From positions 104,410-168,409 of the forward strand of contig NZ_RDQF01000014.1 in NCBI RefSeq assembly GCF_004114425.1: DNA of 64,000 nucleotides. Reading direction: 5' to 3'. Position numbers and translations under genes: made by a program. Position 1 is the first letter of the stretch. The number at the start of each line of letters is the position of its first letter. The stretch comes from Bradyrhizobium vignae (GTDB lineage: Bacteria; Pseudomonadota; Alphaproteobacteria; Rhizobiales; Xanthobacteraceae). The notes under the pieces were generated by a model, which had not been told where the DNA came from, did no database searches, and was given only the letters and a program-made list of their open reading frames with translations. Of the stretch, positions 36,899-47,834 are shown one piece after another.

Positions 36899-39154
36899 TC
36901 AGGCTGTTCCCCCCTTGGCGGACGACTGTTGAGTTATCTGCAGAGCGGCAATCCAAGCCTGGCCAAGGCTCAAACCGCCATCATTGGGCGGCACCCGCCG
37001 TGGCATGAGCGGGGTAACGCCGGCAGCGATGCAACCGCGCGGGATTTCATCCGCTAGCGCCGCGTTCAGGAAGCAGCCGCCGCTCAGAACGACGGTATTA
37101 ACGCCCGTCGTCTGGGCAGACCGCGTGACCCAGTCAACGCAGGCAGCGGCGAAGGTGCCATGAAACAGCCCGGCGCCGCCCACCGCGTCAATGTCATCTC
37201 CAATCAGCCGCGCAAACAGCGGACGAAGTGACAGCACGCCGCCATCGATCGTCCAGCCGCCTTCGAGAATCGCGGTCCGCCGCACCAGTGCCTCGAGCTT
37301 CATCGCCGCTTCGCCCTCATAGGTCTGCAAACTCGCAATCCCCAGCAGCGCCGCTGCCGCGTCGAACAACCGGCCCGCACTGGTCGTGGTGGCCCCGCCC
37401 GGCTGATCGAGCAAGGCCGACACAGATCCGGCCTGTCGTTGCGCCGTAAAGCGCAGCCCGATTTCGTTACCCCGGCCGACCAAGTGTAATACTGCGCTGC
37501 CCATGCGCCACGGCTCGCGGGCTGCACGATCTCCACCAGGCATTTGCAGGGGCGCCAAGTGCCCGATGCGTCGGCACCTAGTCCCTTCGCACAACAATAG
37601 CTCGCCACCCCAGTTACCGCCCTCTGAGCCAAGGCCATGGCCATCGAGCACGAGGGCAAGCGCAGGTCCCGCATGGCCATACTCGGCGATCACTGCGGCA
37701 GCGTGTGCGTGGTGATGCTGGACAGCGACCAGCTCGCGGCCATTTGCTTCCGCAAACCGGGTAGAAGCCATATCGGGATGCAGATCATGGGCGATGGCGA
37801 CAGGCTCCACATCAAGGCTCGATGTGAGATGTCGGATCGTCTCCTCGAACGCACAGATGCCTTCGGGCGTATCCAGATCGCCGATATGCTGAGAGACAAA
37901 CGCTTGGTTGTCCCGCGTGATTGTGATGGTCGATTTCAGTGCGCCGCCGACGGCGAGCACGGGCGGCACAGACTTCGCAAGCCTGATCGGTTCGGGAACA
38001 TAGCCACGGGCTCGACGAATGAATTGCGGCTGGCCAGCCACCACCGACACAACCGAGTCATCAGCACGCGTCAGTATATCGCGATCATGGGTCACGACAA
38101 GGTCGGAGATCCCGTTGAGCCGCCGCAGCGCCTGCGCGTTGTCGATCAGGAGCGGTTCGCCGCAAAGATTGGCACTGGTGGCGACGATGACCGGGCCGGT
38201 CCCCGCACATGCTCTTGCCGAGCGAAGCGCATAAAGGATGAGGTGATGCAGCGGCGCTACGGGCAGCATAACACCCACACGCGATAAGCCAGGAGCTATG
38301 GCGGGTGCCAGATTGTTGCGCGAAGGCAGAAGGACGATGGGACGTGCTACGGATTGGAGCAGCGCAAGCTCGGGTGCGTTCGCCTTCGCGATGTCGCTGA
38401 CGCGGTCTACGGAATCGACCATGACCGCGAACGGCTTCTGAAGGCGCTGCTTTCTCCTGCGCAAACGCTGCACGGCATCCTGGTTACGCGCATCGCAAAG
38501 AAGCTGGTATCCGCCCAGCCCCTTTATCGCCACGATTTGCCCTCCCGCGATTGCAGCGACAATGGCGCTGATCGCATGGCTGAGCCGAGGCCCACATGTC
38601 GGACACGCGATCGCCTCCGCATGAAACCTGCGGCTCGCCGGATCGGCATATTCGGCCGCGCAAGCGGCGCACAGCCTAAAAGCCCTCATCACGGTGTTGC
38701 GGCGGTCGTACGGAAGCCGTTCGGCAATGGTGTAGCGAGGGCCGCAATGGCAGCAACTGATGAAGGGGTAAAGGTAGTGACGGTTTTCTGGATCGAACAG
38801 CTCATTGAGGCATTGCTGGCAGACAGCAGCATCACCGGCAATCTGCGTTGACAACTTGCCGCCTTCGCTCGTGCCGATCGAAAAGTCTTTCGCCGCCAGC
38901 GCCGCAGTCTCCCGAACGCAGATGTGGTCGATGCGTGCCAATGGAGGCGCCTCGAGCGGCAACGTTGCTACAAACTCCGACGCACGGTGGCCCTCGACCT
39001 CGATCGTAACTCCCTCGGGGTCGTTGATGACAAAGCCCGCCAATCCGTGGCGCTTGGCGAGTCCATAAACGTAAGGACGAAAGCCGACCCCTTGCACGGT
39101 TCCACTCACGCGCACGCGCAGCCGCGTTCTGCCGCAGGTGGTTGCGGCGCTCAT
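36899..39154 (-). CDS. hypF: carbamoyltransferase HypF
   Basis: A 751-residue enzyme that makes the carbamoyl group used by HypE. Order: acylphosphatase-like domain ([18 protein letters not shown]), zinc-finger pairs ([37 protein letters not shown]), YrdC-like domain ([16 protein letters not shown]) and the kinase-like C-terminus ([28 protein letters not shown]). Complete. It lies 1 bp before hypC and overlaps hypB. Confidence 0.96.
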   Translation of the reverse strand: MSAATTCGRTRLRVRVSGTVQGVGFRPYVYGLAKRHGLAGFVINDPEGVTIEVEGHRASEFVATLPLEAPPLARIDHICVRETAALAAKDFSIGTSEGGKLSTQIAGDAAVCQQCLNELFDPENRHYLYPFISCCHCGPRYTIAERLPYDRRNTVMRAFRLCAACAAEYADPASRRFHAEAIACPTCGPRLSHAISAIVAAIAGGQIVAIKGLGGYQLLCDARNQDAVQRLRRRKQRLQKPFAVMVDSVDRVSDIAKANAPELALLQSVARPIVLLPSRNNLAPAIAPGLSRVGVMLPVAPLHHLILYALRSARACAGTGPVIVATSANLCGEPLLIDNAQALRRLNGISDLVVTHDRDILTRADDSVVSVVAGQPQFIRRARGYVPEPIRLAKSVPPVLAVGGALKSTITITRDNQAFVSQHIGDLDTPEGICAFEETIRHLTSSLDVEPVAIAHDLHPDMASTRFAEANGRELVAVQHHHAHAAAVIAEYGHAGPALALVLDGHGLGSEGGNWGGELLLCEGTRCRRIGHLAPLQMPGGDRAAREPWRMGSAVLHLVGRGNEIGLRFTAQRQAGSVSALLDQPGGATTTSAGRLFDAAAALLGIASLQTYEGEAAMKLEALVRRTAILEGGWTIDGGVLSLRPLFARLIGDDIDAVGGAGLFHGTFAAACVDWVTRSAQTTGVNTVVLSGGCFLNAALADEIPRGCIAAGVTPLMPRRVPPNDGGLSLGQAWIAALQITQQSSAKGGTA

Positions 39155-40107
39155 CGCCTTGTGTCCTCTACGGAGCGCCTCTGATGCCCCGCCTGTCTAT
39201 CGATCCAGGCGTAGAGCGCGGCAAAACCCTCGCCTGTGCGAGCCGAAACGACAAGCACCTCGATCTTTGGATTGACTCGTCTGGCGTATTCGATCGTCTT
39301 GCCGAAATCGAACTCAAGCAGCGGTGCCAGATCAATCTTGTTGATCACCATGAGCGAAGAAGCGGCAAACGTATCAGGATATTTGAGCGGCTTGTCTTCA
39401 CCTTCGGTAATCGACAGCACTACGATCTTGCAGGCCTCGCCAAGATCAAAGGCTGCCGGACAGATCAGATTACCGACGTTCTCGATGAAGAGAATACCAC
39501 CCGTGAGCAGCGGCAAGCGGCGATAAGCCTCGCCAATCATCGCCGCGTCGAGATGGCACCCCTTGCCGGTGTTGACTTGGATGGCTGGCACGCCGGCGGC
39601 CCGAATGCGTTCGGCATCGTTCGAGGTCTGCTGGTCGCCCTCGATGACCCCGACTGGCCGGCTGCGCTTGAGCTCAGACACGGCGCGGACGAGCAGCGTC
39701 GTTTTACCTGCACCAGGACTAGACAAAACATTAAATACAAGCAGGTCATCGGCGACGAAGAGCGCGCGGTTGTCCCCCGCAATCCCATTATTCTTGGCAA
39801 GAATATCGCGCTCGATCTGAATGACCCGTTCCCTGCTCATGCCGGCGACCTTCAAGCCAGCCGGCTCGGCGCCGCTCAGAAGCGCCTGCCCGCCATGAGC
39901 CTGGTGATGGGCAGAGCAGCGGTGACGACTATGACTATCGCCAGCATGGTTTAAACGCTGAAGGCCTTGCTCGCCATGCGGACGGGCATAATGGTGATCG
40001 CAATCGTCCTGCACATGGGCATCGTATCGCTCATAGCTCTGAACATCATGCGCCTTAGCGCGTTTGGTCGACGGCGACCCTTCGTTGCAGCCGCAAACGG
40101 TACACAT
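39151..40107 (-). CDS. hypB: nickel-binding GTPase HypB
   Basis: A 318-residue GTPase for nickel insertion. It begins [10 protein letters not shown] (CxxCGC, high-affinity Ni site). A middle stretch (about residues 17-80) holds roughly 11 His but is less dense than the His tract of B. japonicum HypB. The G-domain follows: [11 protein letters not shown], then [10 protein letters not shown] and NKIDL. Start at 40107 chosen by the CxxCGC motif; it shares bases with the hypA stop. Confidence 0.95.
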   Translation of the reverse strand: MCTVCGCNEGSPSTKRAKAHDVQSYERYDAHVQDDCDHHYARPHGEQGLQRLNHAGDSHSRHRCSAHHQAHGGQALLSGAEPAGLKVAGMSRERVIQIERDILAKNNGIAGDNRALFVADDLLVFNVLSSPGAGKTTLLVRAVSELKRSRPVGVIEGDQQTSNDAERIRAAGVPAIQVNTGKGCHLDAAMIGEAYRRLPLLTGGILFIENVGNLICPAAFDLGEACKIVVLSITEGEDKPLKYPDTFAASSLMVINKIDLAPLLEFDFGKTIEYARRVNPKIEVLVVSARTGEGFAALYAWIDRQAGHQRRSVEDTRR

Positions 40108-40448
40108 CAATCGATCTCCAGTTCTTTCACGCGCATCTGTTCGCCCGCGGTTACCTGCAACTGATAGCTGCCGCAGCAAGGACAGCACTCACCGCGTTGC
40201 GCAATCTCGACGTTCTTCGAACAGCTCATGCACCAGGCAACGCCTGGCAGTTCGACGATGTTAAGGACTGCACCTTCGGCAACGGTCCGCGCTGCAACCG
40301 CAGAAAAGCAGAACCTGATCGCTTCAGGCGCGGCATGACTCAGCGCACCCATCTCTAGGCAGACGCTCCGCACCCGCGAAAACGATCCGTGACGTACTTC
40401 CTCCTCGACAATTTGAATGACGCCAAGACAAATCGCCATTTCATGCAT
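40107..40448 (-). CDS. hypA: nickel chaperone HypA
   Basis: A 113-residue zinc and nickel protein. His2 ([12 protein letters not shown]) is the Ni ligand, and [10 protein letters not shown] with CPCCGSYQL forms the zinc site. It delivers Ni with HypB. Its start overlaps the hupK stop by 8 bp. Confidence 0.94.
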   Translation of the reverse strand: MHEMAICLGVIQIVEEEVRHGSFSRVRSVCLEMGALSHAAPEAIRFCFSAVAARTVAEGAVLNIVELPGVAWCMSCSKNVEIAQRGECCPCCGSYQLQVTAGEQMRVKELEID

Positions 40449-41565
40449 GGCCAACTTCGCGAAAACTGAGAGTGAACCCGACGCACGGATCGAGCGATGC
40501 AATCACCGCATCGACTGCATCCCGACGTGGTCTACCCGTCAGCACCGCGCCCTGCAGGCTGCGGACAAGCGGTCCGCACGGGTGGAAATTCCACTCCGTC
40601 GGCGCAAGGAATTCGAAGCGGGATATCCGGCCCTGAGGATCAAGCTCAACCGCGTGGTAGAGACGCCCCCTGGCGCACTCGACCGCGGCCGCCGCACGGC
40701 CGGACCCTAACTTATATCTTTCGATAATCCCATGCTCCGCCGAGTCAATCTGAGCACCGGCCTTGAGCCACGCACATAGCCGCAGGGTTTCAGCAATTCT
40801 GGCCCTCAACCGCTCGGCCGCACCGGAGGGGCTCGGCGGGAGCCGATCACGCGTCATTTGGCGCGCCCATGGACCCGTCTCGGGCACATGTCCGTCAAGA
40901 TCCGGACGATAGCAAAATGTCGGGCCATCCACGAGCAGCCGTTTAACGATATTGAGGTCGTCAGCAACGGACAGGAACGAGTGGTCCGCTGGAATTGGCT
41001 TCAGGCCGATCTCATCAAGCGCTGCAATGCGAAGCGCCAATGGGCTACCGGACCTCACCGCGCGCCCCTCATCCGACATGCCGAGCGCGTTCAGCGCACC
41101 TACGATCCGCGCTGTTGCTTCGCATTGGGCAGAGCCCCAGGGTGAATGTGCGCTGCCAAGAAGCGCTGACATTCCCCGCATCAAGGAGCGGATTGCCGCC
41201 GCACCCGCGACGTCTTGGGCAAGATGTCCGACAAACAGACCGCGTAGCAAATCCGCAATGCGCTCAATAGCGATAAGCGCAATACGACGCTGTTTTGTTG
41301 TGCGGGTGATGACTTCGTCGCGCGCCGTCTCGACCGCGGACAGCAGTGCAATTTGCTGTGCAGCGGCACACAATGCGAAGAGCCGCGGCAGCAGCGTGAG
41401 CAGCGACGAGGCTTGTTTGCCAGCAAACAGCCGTGCCAGCGGCGGCCGGACTCGCGGCAGGATCTCGATCGCGGCGACTACGTCGGCAGCTAGCGATACG
41501 GTGACATCGATTTTGTTGCCGGCAGCGAGGCTCATGCGCACCGCTCCACCAACGTCCTGCGCCAC
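40441..41565 (-). CDS. hupK: hydrogenase accessory protein HupK
   Basis: A 374-residue protein distantly related to hydrogenase large subunits, with FEFLAPTEWNFHPCGPLV and SLDPCVGFTL near the C-terminus, as in HupK/HoxV. HupK is thought to act as a scaffold for metal-centre assembly. The start region is crowded: a GTG at 41565 or ATG at 41535 could be used. hupI and hupJ, which normally lie between hupH and hupK, are absent. Confidence 0.85.
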   Translation of the reverse strand: MAQDVGGAVRMSLAAGNKIDVTVSLAADVVAAIEILPRVRPPLARLFAGKQASSLLTLLPRLFALCAAAQQIALLSAVETARDEVITRTTKQRRIALIAIERIADLLRGLFVGHLAQDVAGAAAIRSLMRGMSALLGSAHSPWGSAQCEATARIVGALNALGMSDEGRAVRSGSPLALRIAALDEIGLKPIPADHSFLSVADDLNIVKRLLVDGPTFCYRPDLDGHVPETGPWARQMTRDRLPPSPSGAAERLRARIAETLRLCAWLKAGAQIDSAEHGIIERYKLGSGRAAAAVECARGRLYHAVELDPQGRISRFEFLAPTEWNFHPCGPLVRSLQGAVLTGRPRRDAVDAVIASLDPCVGFTLSFREVGHA

Positions 41566-41635
41566 GTATGCCGGCGATCGCTGCGCCCGCGCCGTCTACG
41601 GGATCCCACCGGACGGCGAACGTTCTCCAAGCTCT

Positions 41636-42490
41636 TCATGTGAAGTACGCCTCAATAATTTCCTGCATGCGCTCGGCAGAATCCTGGAAATCCTCGTCAG
41701 CAGCCAACGCAACAATCGGAACGCCGCCGATCTCCAGCGTATCAAGGATGATATTGTCCGTAGAATTGAAGAACTGCACCGACCAGACGTTCCTGATCCC
41801 GGTCGCCTGCACACGGCACGTGCTGTAGCCGCGGAAGAAGAGTTGGACCGGACCATTGCCCAGACTTTGCTGCAGGAATGCCAGGTCGATAACGCTCATC
41901 GGCAGCAAGGTGAGATTGATAACATGCGCGCGCATGCCAAAGCGCCAGACGCGGGCCCGCTCGCGTACTTCGGCGAGCACCGGTTGCACGTTCATCGCGC
42001 CGTCTGGCGCCGGGCCGATCGCAAGCTCGGCGGACGTCAGGTCAGTTGCAGCGCGCCGGACAATCTGCGGGATCGCTCCGACCTCAAGATATTCGCGCGC
42101 TGGCTCGCTTCCGATGCGCACGCGCCAGATTCCTGCAAGCACGGACTCACGGATTTGCGCCAAAGAGCCATCTGGCAGCGCAACCACGCCGGCGACCTCA
42201 CCTGCTCCGAGCACTTCGGCTATCAGCTTGCGCTCGGGATCGCTCAGATTCGCAAGTCCGTACAGTTGCGTCCGAGCGCCGCTTCTCTGGCTGCCGACGG
42301 CAGCGGCGGCATTCGATAATAGCGCGGCGGCATTCGGATAGGTCCTTTCAAGCTCGTTGCCGTCGCGCCAGGCGTGCTTGGCGAGCGCACGCGCACTCGT
42401 CACGCCGCTATAGAATACATCGAGACTTCCAGAGCCCGTGGCAAGGTCATTCGCGGCGCCGTCGGACGCAACGCGGATCGCTGTTCTCAT
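41636..42490 (-). CDS. hupH: hydrogenase accessory protein HupH
   Basis: A 284-residue protein of the HupH/HyaF family. The duplicated C-terminal domain is visible ([40 protein letters not shown] and [20 protein letters not shown]). Members prevent premature processing or help assembly of the small subunit. Start ATG 42490 overlaps the upstream gene by 4 bp. Confidence 0.9.
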   Translation of the reverse strand: MRTAIRVASDGAANDLATGSGSLDVFYSGVTSARALAKHAWRDGNELERTYPNAAALLSNAAAAVGSQRSGARTQLYGLANLSDPERKLIAEVLGAGEVAGVVALPDGSLAQIRESVLAGIWRVRIGSEPAREYLEVGAIPQIVRRAATDLTSAELAIGPAPDGAMNVQPVLAEVRERARVWRFGMRAHVINLTLLPMSVIDLAFLQQSLGNGPVQLFFRGYSTCRVQATGIRNVWSVQFFNSTDNIILDTLEIGGVPIVALAADEDFQDSAERMQEIIEAYFT

Positions 42491-42936
42491 AATGCGATGT
42501 TCCGTTGGCTGTATCGAGAGGCAATGCACTTGCCGACACAAGCGCTGCCGGCGTGTGGCCGAACCATCGGTACCGAAATGCGATCGATCGCGATGAAACG
42601 GACCGGGCTCCTGCCAATCAGGCGGAGTGTATCCTGCCGTTTGCAGAGGATCGGCGTCGACGAGCCTCGTAGGCCGAGCCACTCAACCAGTTCGCGACCT
42701 ACGCCGCGCGCAGGCACTGCACCTTGCCTGCGCCGCCGAAACGTATTGACCATCTCAGGAAGTAAGAATGCGACGTGGATGATCCGGAGCAAATATAGGG
42801 GATTGGCCACCGGCAGCGGCATCACGGCCGCCATCACGGGAGCGTTCGCGACCAGGCGCGCATCGACGCTGACGCCCTCCACGTCGAATGGAGCGGGTCG
42901 CGCCAGACCATGCTGCGTCGGCTGCAACTTCATCAC
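42487..42936 (-). CDS. hupG: HupG-like hydrogenase accessory protein, divergent
   Basis: A 149-residue frame in the position of hupG. The middle ([21 protein letters not shown] and a [16 protein letters not shown] tail) follows the HyaE/HupG pattern LPELxxxF then GVIxKIxDW. The thioredoxin-like core and N-terminus are poorly conserved, which suggests fast decay or an old frameshift. It is separated from hupF by 185 bp with a sigma-54-like element in between. Confidence 0.55.
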   Translation of the reverse strand: MMKLQPTQHGLARPAPFDVEGVSVDARLVANAPVMAAVMPLPVANPLYLLRIIHVAFLLPEMVNTFRRRRQGAVPARGVGRELVEWLGLRGSSTPILCKRQDTLRLIGRSPVRFIAIDRISVPMVRPHAGSACVGKCIASRYSQRNIAL

Positions 42937-42977
42937 ACGCCTTCCCTGACAATGTTCGGTTCTCTAGCAGGGTCATA

Positions 42978-42993
42978 GCAAGGGGTATGCCAA
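42978..42993 (-). promoter_or_regulatory. candidate internal sigma-54 promoter before hupG
   Basis: On the minus strand TGGCATACCCCTTGCT, a full match to TGGCAY-N5-TTGC, 42 bp before the hupG ATG. No TGT-N10-ACA site was found in the 200 bp upstream. Confidence 0.5.
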
Positions 42994-43121
42994 TCACTTT
43001 CTGTCCGCGTCTCGCGCTCGAACAAGCGGGTCGAGGCGCCTGACATTTTCGATGCAAAGGTACTTGCGACTGGGATACGCTTGTGAGCAAGCCTGGTCGG
43101 CGCAATTGGCGAGCGGAACTG

Positions 43122-43412
43122 CTAGCGCAGGTGCTCCGGCAATTGCGGCTCATGAGCGATCAAGTCCGCAAAGAAGCGATCGCAGTCCTGGCCGTTGAGG
43201 CTGGCCTCAAGCCCCTCAAGTGCCTCCGAGATCAGCCTTGCTTCATTTTCGTCCAAAAGCCGCACCGCGCTGTCGATATGAACGAGCACCTTGGCGCCGG
43301 CCAAGGCGTCGGAGAGCAGCATGACCGAGACGCGCCGCTGTTCATTGCCATACTCGCACAGCGCCGTGATGCCGTCGGTCTCGACAATCGTCATTGGCAA
43401 GCCAAGGCACAT
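43122..43412 (-). CDS. hupF: hydrogenase chaperone HupF (HypC-like)
   Basis: A 96-residue HypC paralogue with Cys2 (MCLGLPMTIVE) and VLVHIDSAVRLLDENEA. It protects HupL during oxygen exposure and maturation. The 16-bp gap to hupD shows operon linkage. Confidence 0.9.
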   Translation of the reverse strand: MCLGLPMTIVETDGITALCEYGNEQRRVSVMLLSDALAGAKVLVHIDSAVRLLDENEARLISEALEGLEASLNGQDCDRFFADLIAHEPQLPEHLR

Positions 43413-43428
43413 GGTCAGTCTCGGGCCG

Positions 43429-44013
43429 CTAGATCGGCTGCGCCCCGATCTCATAGTTTGCATGGTCGATATTGTTCGCCAACAGCCGTTCTGATGCAGG
43501 CAGCGGCGAGGTCCGCGGCTTTGCCGGCGAGTCCCACTGCGCCAGGAGTTTGCAAGCCAGTTCAATCGCAGGCGAAATCTGAAGGCGTACCGGGGCGGTC
43601 AGCGGACCGCCCCAATTCTCCAGGTCCAGCGGCTGACAGCCGATGAGAGCGAGCTCCCGCGGGCACCGACCAAGCAGGTCAGCCGCACTCAAGACCTCCT
43701 GAAAGCCGGTCTGATGCAGGCTCACCTTCTTGGCGGCGGTAAATTTTGGCACTTCGTCATCTCGCACAAGCTTCAACTGCCCCGGCAGCAATCCATAGTC
43801 GATGGCATCGAACACGATCAGGCAATCGGCCTGCTCAAGAAAACTGACGAGGTAGAGCCCCTGTGTGCCGCCATCGAGGACGGTTACGTTGTCATCGATC
43901 GCGTAGCGGCGGTGAAACTCCTCGACCACCCTTACGCCGAATCCCTCATCCGCCCACAGGATATTGCCGATGCCGAGCACCAGGATCCTTTTCTTGTCTT
44001 CCGGATTCAGCAT
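43429..44013 (-). CDS. hupD: hydrogenase maturation protease HupD
   Basis: A 194-residue endopeptidase that removes the C-terminal tail of HupL after nickel insertion. ILVLGIGNILWADEGFGVRV contains the Ni-sensing Glu, followed by LDGGTQGLYLVSFL and LIVFDAIDYG. The ATG at 44013 is chosen; it fits 11 bp after the original hupC stop at 44025. Confidence 0.93.
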   Translation of the reverse strand: MLNPEDKKRILVLGIGNILWADEGFGVRVVEEFHRRYAIDDNVTVLDGGTQGLYLVSFLEQADCLIVFDAIDYGLLPGQLKLVRDDEVPKFTAAKKVSLHQTGFQEVLSAADLLGRCPRELALIGCQPLDLENWGGPLTAPVRLQISPAIELACKLLAQWDSPAKPRTSPLPASERLLANNIDHANYEIGAQPI

Positions 44014-44024
44014 CCGCTTCCCAG

Positions 44025-44748
44025 TCAATCGCGAAACCCGCGCTCACCCGATATCACAGAAGCGATGCTCCGGCGCGACATGCGTCTTCCCGGACCACCG
44101 CGTAGATATGGACCAGCGCAAAGGCCACGATCACCCACAGGCCGAGATGATGCCAGGTATGGACGTCCTGGCTGTTCGGCCAAATTGAAAAGACCCAGCC
44201 GAACAGCTTGTACTGCCAGCTGTCAGTACCGGCACCTTGCCCATAAAGTGCAAAGCCTGTGATGACCATGAACGTGATCGTCTGCGTAAACATGAAGAAC
44301 ATCGCGAGCTGAGCAAGACGGTTGTGCCCGATGCTCCTTTCGGACTCAACTGTAAGGAACGCATACCAGCGAATCTCGTGGTACACCTCGCGCCAAAAGC
44401 ACTTGCGCCAGAGCGGCACCCAAAAGATCTGCATGGCACGCGCGTTTCCGATTAACGCCCAATAGATCCGCAGAAGAAAGCCGATACTGAGCACATATCC
44501 CGCCGAGAAATGAGCAAAGCGGATATAGCCGAACAGGAAATTGCCGCTTGCCTCTCCCGACATCGCGGGTGTACCGGCTCCATGAGATGGCCGGTTAAAC
44601 TCAGCATCAGAATGGCCGCCGCATTAACCCAATGCCACAGTCGCACCGGCGCGTAAGCGAAGGCAGCGCCGATGCTCCGTTCAGTGGGTTCCGCATCGAC
44701 GGCGGCAAGGAGCTTTCGGGCTCTATCCAGCATGTCGCTAACGAACAT
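44025..44748 (-). pseudogene. hupC: hupC, hydrogenase cytochrome b, broken by two frameshifts
   Basis: HupC anchors the hydrogenase in the membrane and passes electrons to quinone. The gene is readable only in three pieces. Piece one (from 44748) has the normal N-terminus up to WHWVNAAAILMLSLTGHLM. Near 44575 the frame shifts, and MSGEASGNFLFGYIRFAHF to VRED continues in a second frame. Near 44093 it shifts again to MSRRSIASVISGERGFRD, ending at a TGA at 44025. The last piece is the normal HupC tail and gives the expected spacing to hupD. Sequencing error is possible but would have to occur twice. Confidence 0.8.
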
Positions 44749-46528
44749 TGACCGAAGCCATTTCTTGGCCGTCGGGACTCATCACGTGGGTCGAGCAAGC
44801 CAAGCACGGATCAAAGGAATGGATCGTGCGCAAGATCTCCAGGGGCCGGTGTGGATCGACCATCGGGGTACCGATCAAGGAGGCTTCAAAAGCGCCAATA
44901 TTGCCCTTGGCATCGCGAGGAGATCCGTTCCACGTCGTTGGCACGACACATTGATAATTGTCGATCTTGGCGCCCTTGATCTTGATCCAGTGCCCAAGCG
45001 CACCGCGCGGGGCTTCACTGAACCCGTAGCCCTTGGCCTCCTTGTGCCAGCTTTCCGGCTTCCACCTGCTGACATCGGCAGTTGCCGTATTGCCTGCCTT
45101 GATGTGCATTACCAGCTTATCCTGGAAATAACGCATCTGATGCGCCGCCCACTGGCATTCGAGCGCCCGCGCCGCAGTGCGGCCAAGCGTCGAGAACAGC
45201 GCAGTCAGGGGAAGATTGAGCCCCTTGAGCAGTCTCTCGGCCGGCTCCTTGAACCCAGCTTTGCCTTGCGCATAACCGATGATGTATCGCGCCAACGGCC
45301 CGACTTCCACCGCGTGGCCGCGCCAGCGCGGCGCTTTGATCCAGGAATACTTGCCGCCTTCGTCGAGCTCCTTGATATCTGTCTTGCTGCCTTTGAGTTT
45401 TGGCCCAAGTTCAAAACGCGGCTCGGTGATACCGTCCCAGGGATGCAGTCCACAGCAATCACTTGGATATTTATACCATGAATGCGCGACGAATTCCTGG
45501 ATCTGCTCGGGATCACCATGGTCGATCGGCAGTATCTCGTTCAGATTGCCCCCAAGAATGACCCCGCGCGGCAGCTTAAAGCTTTTGGCGGAACAGTCAT
45601 TTGCGTTTTCGGGGATGTCGCCATACGACATCACGTTCTTGCTCGAAAGTCCGCCGCCATGGAGCCAGTCCTTATAGAACGAGCAGATCGCGACAATGTC
45701 GGGCAGATAGACGTGTTCGACAAACTCGATCGAACGGTCGATGATCGAGGAGACGATGTTCAGTCGCTCCATATTGATCGCACCCACCGCACCAGTTCCG
45801 TCGATATTGATCGCACAGGGCACGCCGCCGACCAGCCAGTTCGGATGCGGGTTCTTACCACCATAGATAGCTTGGATCTTGACGATCTCCTTCTGGAAGT
45901 CCAGCGCTTCCAGATAATGCGCTACAGCCATCAGGTTCGCTTCCGGTGGCAGCTTGTAGGCCGGATGCCCCCAATAGCCATTCTTGAACGGACCATGTTG
46001 CCCTGATTCGAAGAATTTGGTGAGCCGGATCTGCAAATCCTTAAAATAGCCAGGGGACGACAGCGGCCAGGGCGAGATAGACTGCGCGAGCGCGGAGGTC
46101 GACTTCGGATCGGCCTTGAGCGCGGAGACCACGTCGACCCAATCCAGTGCGTGCAGGTGATAGAAATGTACGAGGTGATCATGCACGAGCAGGCACAGCT
46201 GCATGATGTTGCGGATCGAATTGGCATTCTCCGGAATCGCAATTCCTAGTGCATTTTCAACCGCGCGCACGGAGGTGAGCGCATGGGTGCCGGTGCAGAC
46301 CCCGCAAATCCGCTCGGTGAACGCCCAGGCGTCTCTAGGATCGCGCCCGCGCAGGATGACTTCGATACCACGCCACATCGTCCCGCTCGAGACCGCATTG
46401 CGGATCACATTGTCGGAATCGAGATTGGCTTCGACACGCAGGTGGCCTTCGATCCGCGTCAACGGATCGATGACGATTCGCCTGCCTGAACGATCAAGAT
46501 TGAACCCATTCGGTGTCTGGACGGCCAC
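44738..46528 (-). CDS. hupL: [NiFe] uptake hydrogenase large subunit HupL
   Basis: A 596-residue catalytic subunit. Both cysteine pairs that hold the Ni-Fe site are present, [12 protein letters not shown] and [15 protein letters not shown]. The C-terminal extension after His is kept for HupD cleavage. [13 protein letters not shown] is also intact. It overlaps the start of hupC by 11 bp, the usual coupling. By sequence this subunit looks functional. Confidence 0.96.
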   Translation of the reverse strand: MAVQTPNGFNLDRSGRRIVIDPLTRIEGHLRVEANLDSDNVIRNAVSSGTMWRGIEVILRGRDPRDAWAFTERICGVCTGTHALTSVRAVENALGIAIPENANSIRNIMQLCLLVHDHLVHFYHLHALDWVDVVSALKADPKSTSALAQSISPWPLSSPGYFKDLQIRLTKFFESGQHGPFKNGYWGHPAYKLPPEANLMAVAHYLEALDFQKEIVKIQAIYGGKNPHPNWLVGGVPCAINIDGTGAVGAINMERLNIVSSIIDRSIEFVEHVYLPDIVAICSFYKDWLHGGGLSSKNVMSYGDIPENANDCSAKSFKLPRGVILGGNLNEILPIDHGDPEQIQEFVAHSWYKYPSDCCGLHPWDGITEPRFELGPKLKGSKTDIKELDEGGKYSWIKAPRWRGHAVEVGPLARYIIGYAQGKAGFKEPAERLLKGLNLPLTALFSTLGRTAARALECQWAAHQMRYFQDKLVMHIKAGNTATADVSRWKPESWHKEAKGYGFSEAPRGALGHWIKIKGAKIDNYQCVVPTTWNGSPRDAKGNIGAFEASLIGTPMVDPHRPLEILRTIHSFDPCLACSTHVMSPDGQEMASVNVR

Positions 46529-46541
46529 CGTCGCCCCCTCC

Positions 46542-47642
46542 TCAACTCGGTTTGCTTTTGTGGGGTGCGCGATCCGGCTTGTGGGTCATCCGCTTCACGG
46601 CCGTGATCGCCGCATGTGCAGCGACGGTTAGCCCAACTACGCCGGCAGCGGCCATGCCGATCTGGTCGGCGTTCTCCTCGATCCCGAACTGCTTGATGGT
46701 TGTGAGTCGGTCGTAAAATGACCCCTTATCCCAGAAGCCGTCTTCGGAGCAGCCAAAGCCGCCGTGGCCGGATTGAATCGGAAATGAAACGCCGCCGTTC
46801 CACCGAAGGGCCGAAGAGGCATTGTAGGTGGTTGGCCCCTTGCAGCCCATCTTGTACAGGCAATAGCCCTTGCGTGCGTACTCATCGTCCCACTCTTCGA
46901 CGAATTGGCCAGCGTCGAAATGGGAACGCCGATAGCACTTGTCGTGAATGCGCTCGGAATAGAACATACTTGGACGCCCTTGGCGATCGAGCTCCGGAAG
47001 CTTTCCGAACGTGGTGATGAAAGTCACGAGGCCACTCATGACCTCCGCGATAGGCGGGCACCCAGGCACCTTGATGATCGGCTTGTTGGTGATCACCTTA
47101 TCGATCGGCGCCGCGCCAGTCGGATTGGGCTTGGCCGCTTGCACGCATCCCCAAGACGCACACGTACCCCAAGCGATGATGGCCATGGACTCTTCCGCCA
47201 TGGACCTGAGCTTTTCAACGAACGGCTTGCCGCCGTCAATGCAGAACATGCCACCCTCGTTCAGCGGTGGATTGCCTTCGACGGCGAGCACATACCTGCC
47301 TTTGTACTTGGCACGAGTTTCCTCCAAGATGGCTTCGGCCTGGTGTCCCGCCGCCGCCATGATCGTATCGTCATAGTCGAGCGAAATCATCGACAGCAGC
47401 GCGTCCTTGATCAAGGGATGGGCCGAGCGGATAAAGCTTTCCGAGCAGCAGGTACACTCGAGCCCGTGCAGCCAAATGACGGGCAAACGCGGTTTGGTCT
47501 CCAGGGCATTGGCAATACTGCTTGCGGCGAGCGGACCAAGCCCCAAGCTCGCGGCAGTCAAACTGCAGAATTTGTGGAAACTACGACGCGTCATACCCTG
47601 ACGTCTGATCACGCTGTAGAACGTTTCCGTTGCACCACTCAT
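46542..47642 (-). CDS. hupS: [NiFe] uptake hydrogenase small subunit HupS, medial cluster ligands lost
   Basis: A 366-residue subunit with a Tat signal ([19 protein letters not shown]). ATG 47642 ([12 protein letters not shown]) is the family start. Proximal cluster cysteines remain ([24 protein letters not shown]), as do distal ligands ([19 protein letters not shown]). The medial [3Fe-4S] site normally uses YNAC and GHGC-x2-C; here it reads [10 protein letters not shown] and [10 protein letters not shown], so two of three Cys are replaced by Ser and Gly. DNA at 46760-46830 confirms the codons. Electron flow through the subunit should be impaired. Confidence 0.95.
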   Translation of the reverse strand: MSGATETFYSVIRRQGMTRRSFHKFCSLTAASLGLGPLAASSIANALETKPRLPVIWLHGLECTCCSESFIRSAHPLIKDALLSMISLDYDDTIMAAAGHQAEAILEETRAKYKGRYVLAVEGNPPLNEGGMFCIDGGKPFVEKLRSMAEESMAIIAWGTCASWGCVQAAKPNPTGAAPIDKVITNKPIIKVPGCPPIAEVMSGLVTFITTFGKLPELDRQGRPSMFYSERIHDKCYRRSHFDAGQFVEEWDDEYARKGYCLYKMGCKGPTTYNASSALRWNGGVSFPIQSGHGGFGCSEDGFWDKGSFYDRLTTIKQFGIEENADQIGMAAAGVVGLTVAAHAAITAVKRMTHKPDRAPHKSKPS

Positions 47643-47691
47643 GAAGCGTTCCATGTGAGTTGTCTTCGGCCGCAACGAATTACTGACGTTC

Positions 47692-47707
47692 AGCAAGAAA
47701 CAAGCCA
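47692..47707 (-). promoter_or_regulatory. sigma-54 promoter of the hup operon
   Basis: On the minus strand TGGCTTGTTTCTTGCT, GG-N10-GC spacing correct, 50 bp before the hupS ATG. Symbiotic hup genes in some rhizobia are read from NifA/RpoN promoters. Confidence 0.65.
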
Positions 47708-47834
47708 CCGAAGCGAAACACTTGACAGATACCATGTCACCGCTTCGGGATTTGCGGACTGTCGAAAGCAGCCAGCGAGCCACAAGCTGCGCGATTGATC
47801 TGTCATGCCAATCGTGTCCGGTTTTGGACGTCCA

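Noticed and set aside
47815..47830. TGT-N10-ACG near hupS as a second NifA site
   Set aside because: One base off the required ACA; a full site lies 20 bp away, so it is not listed as a feature of its own.
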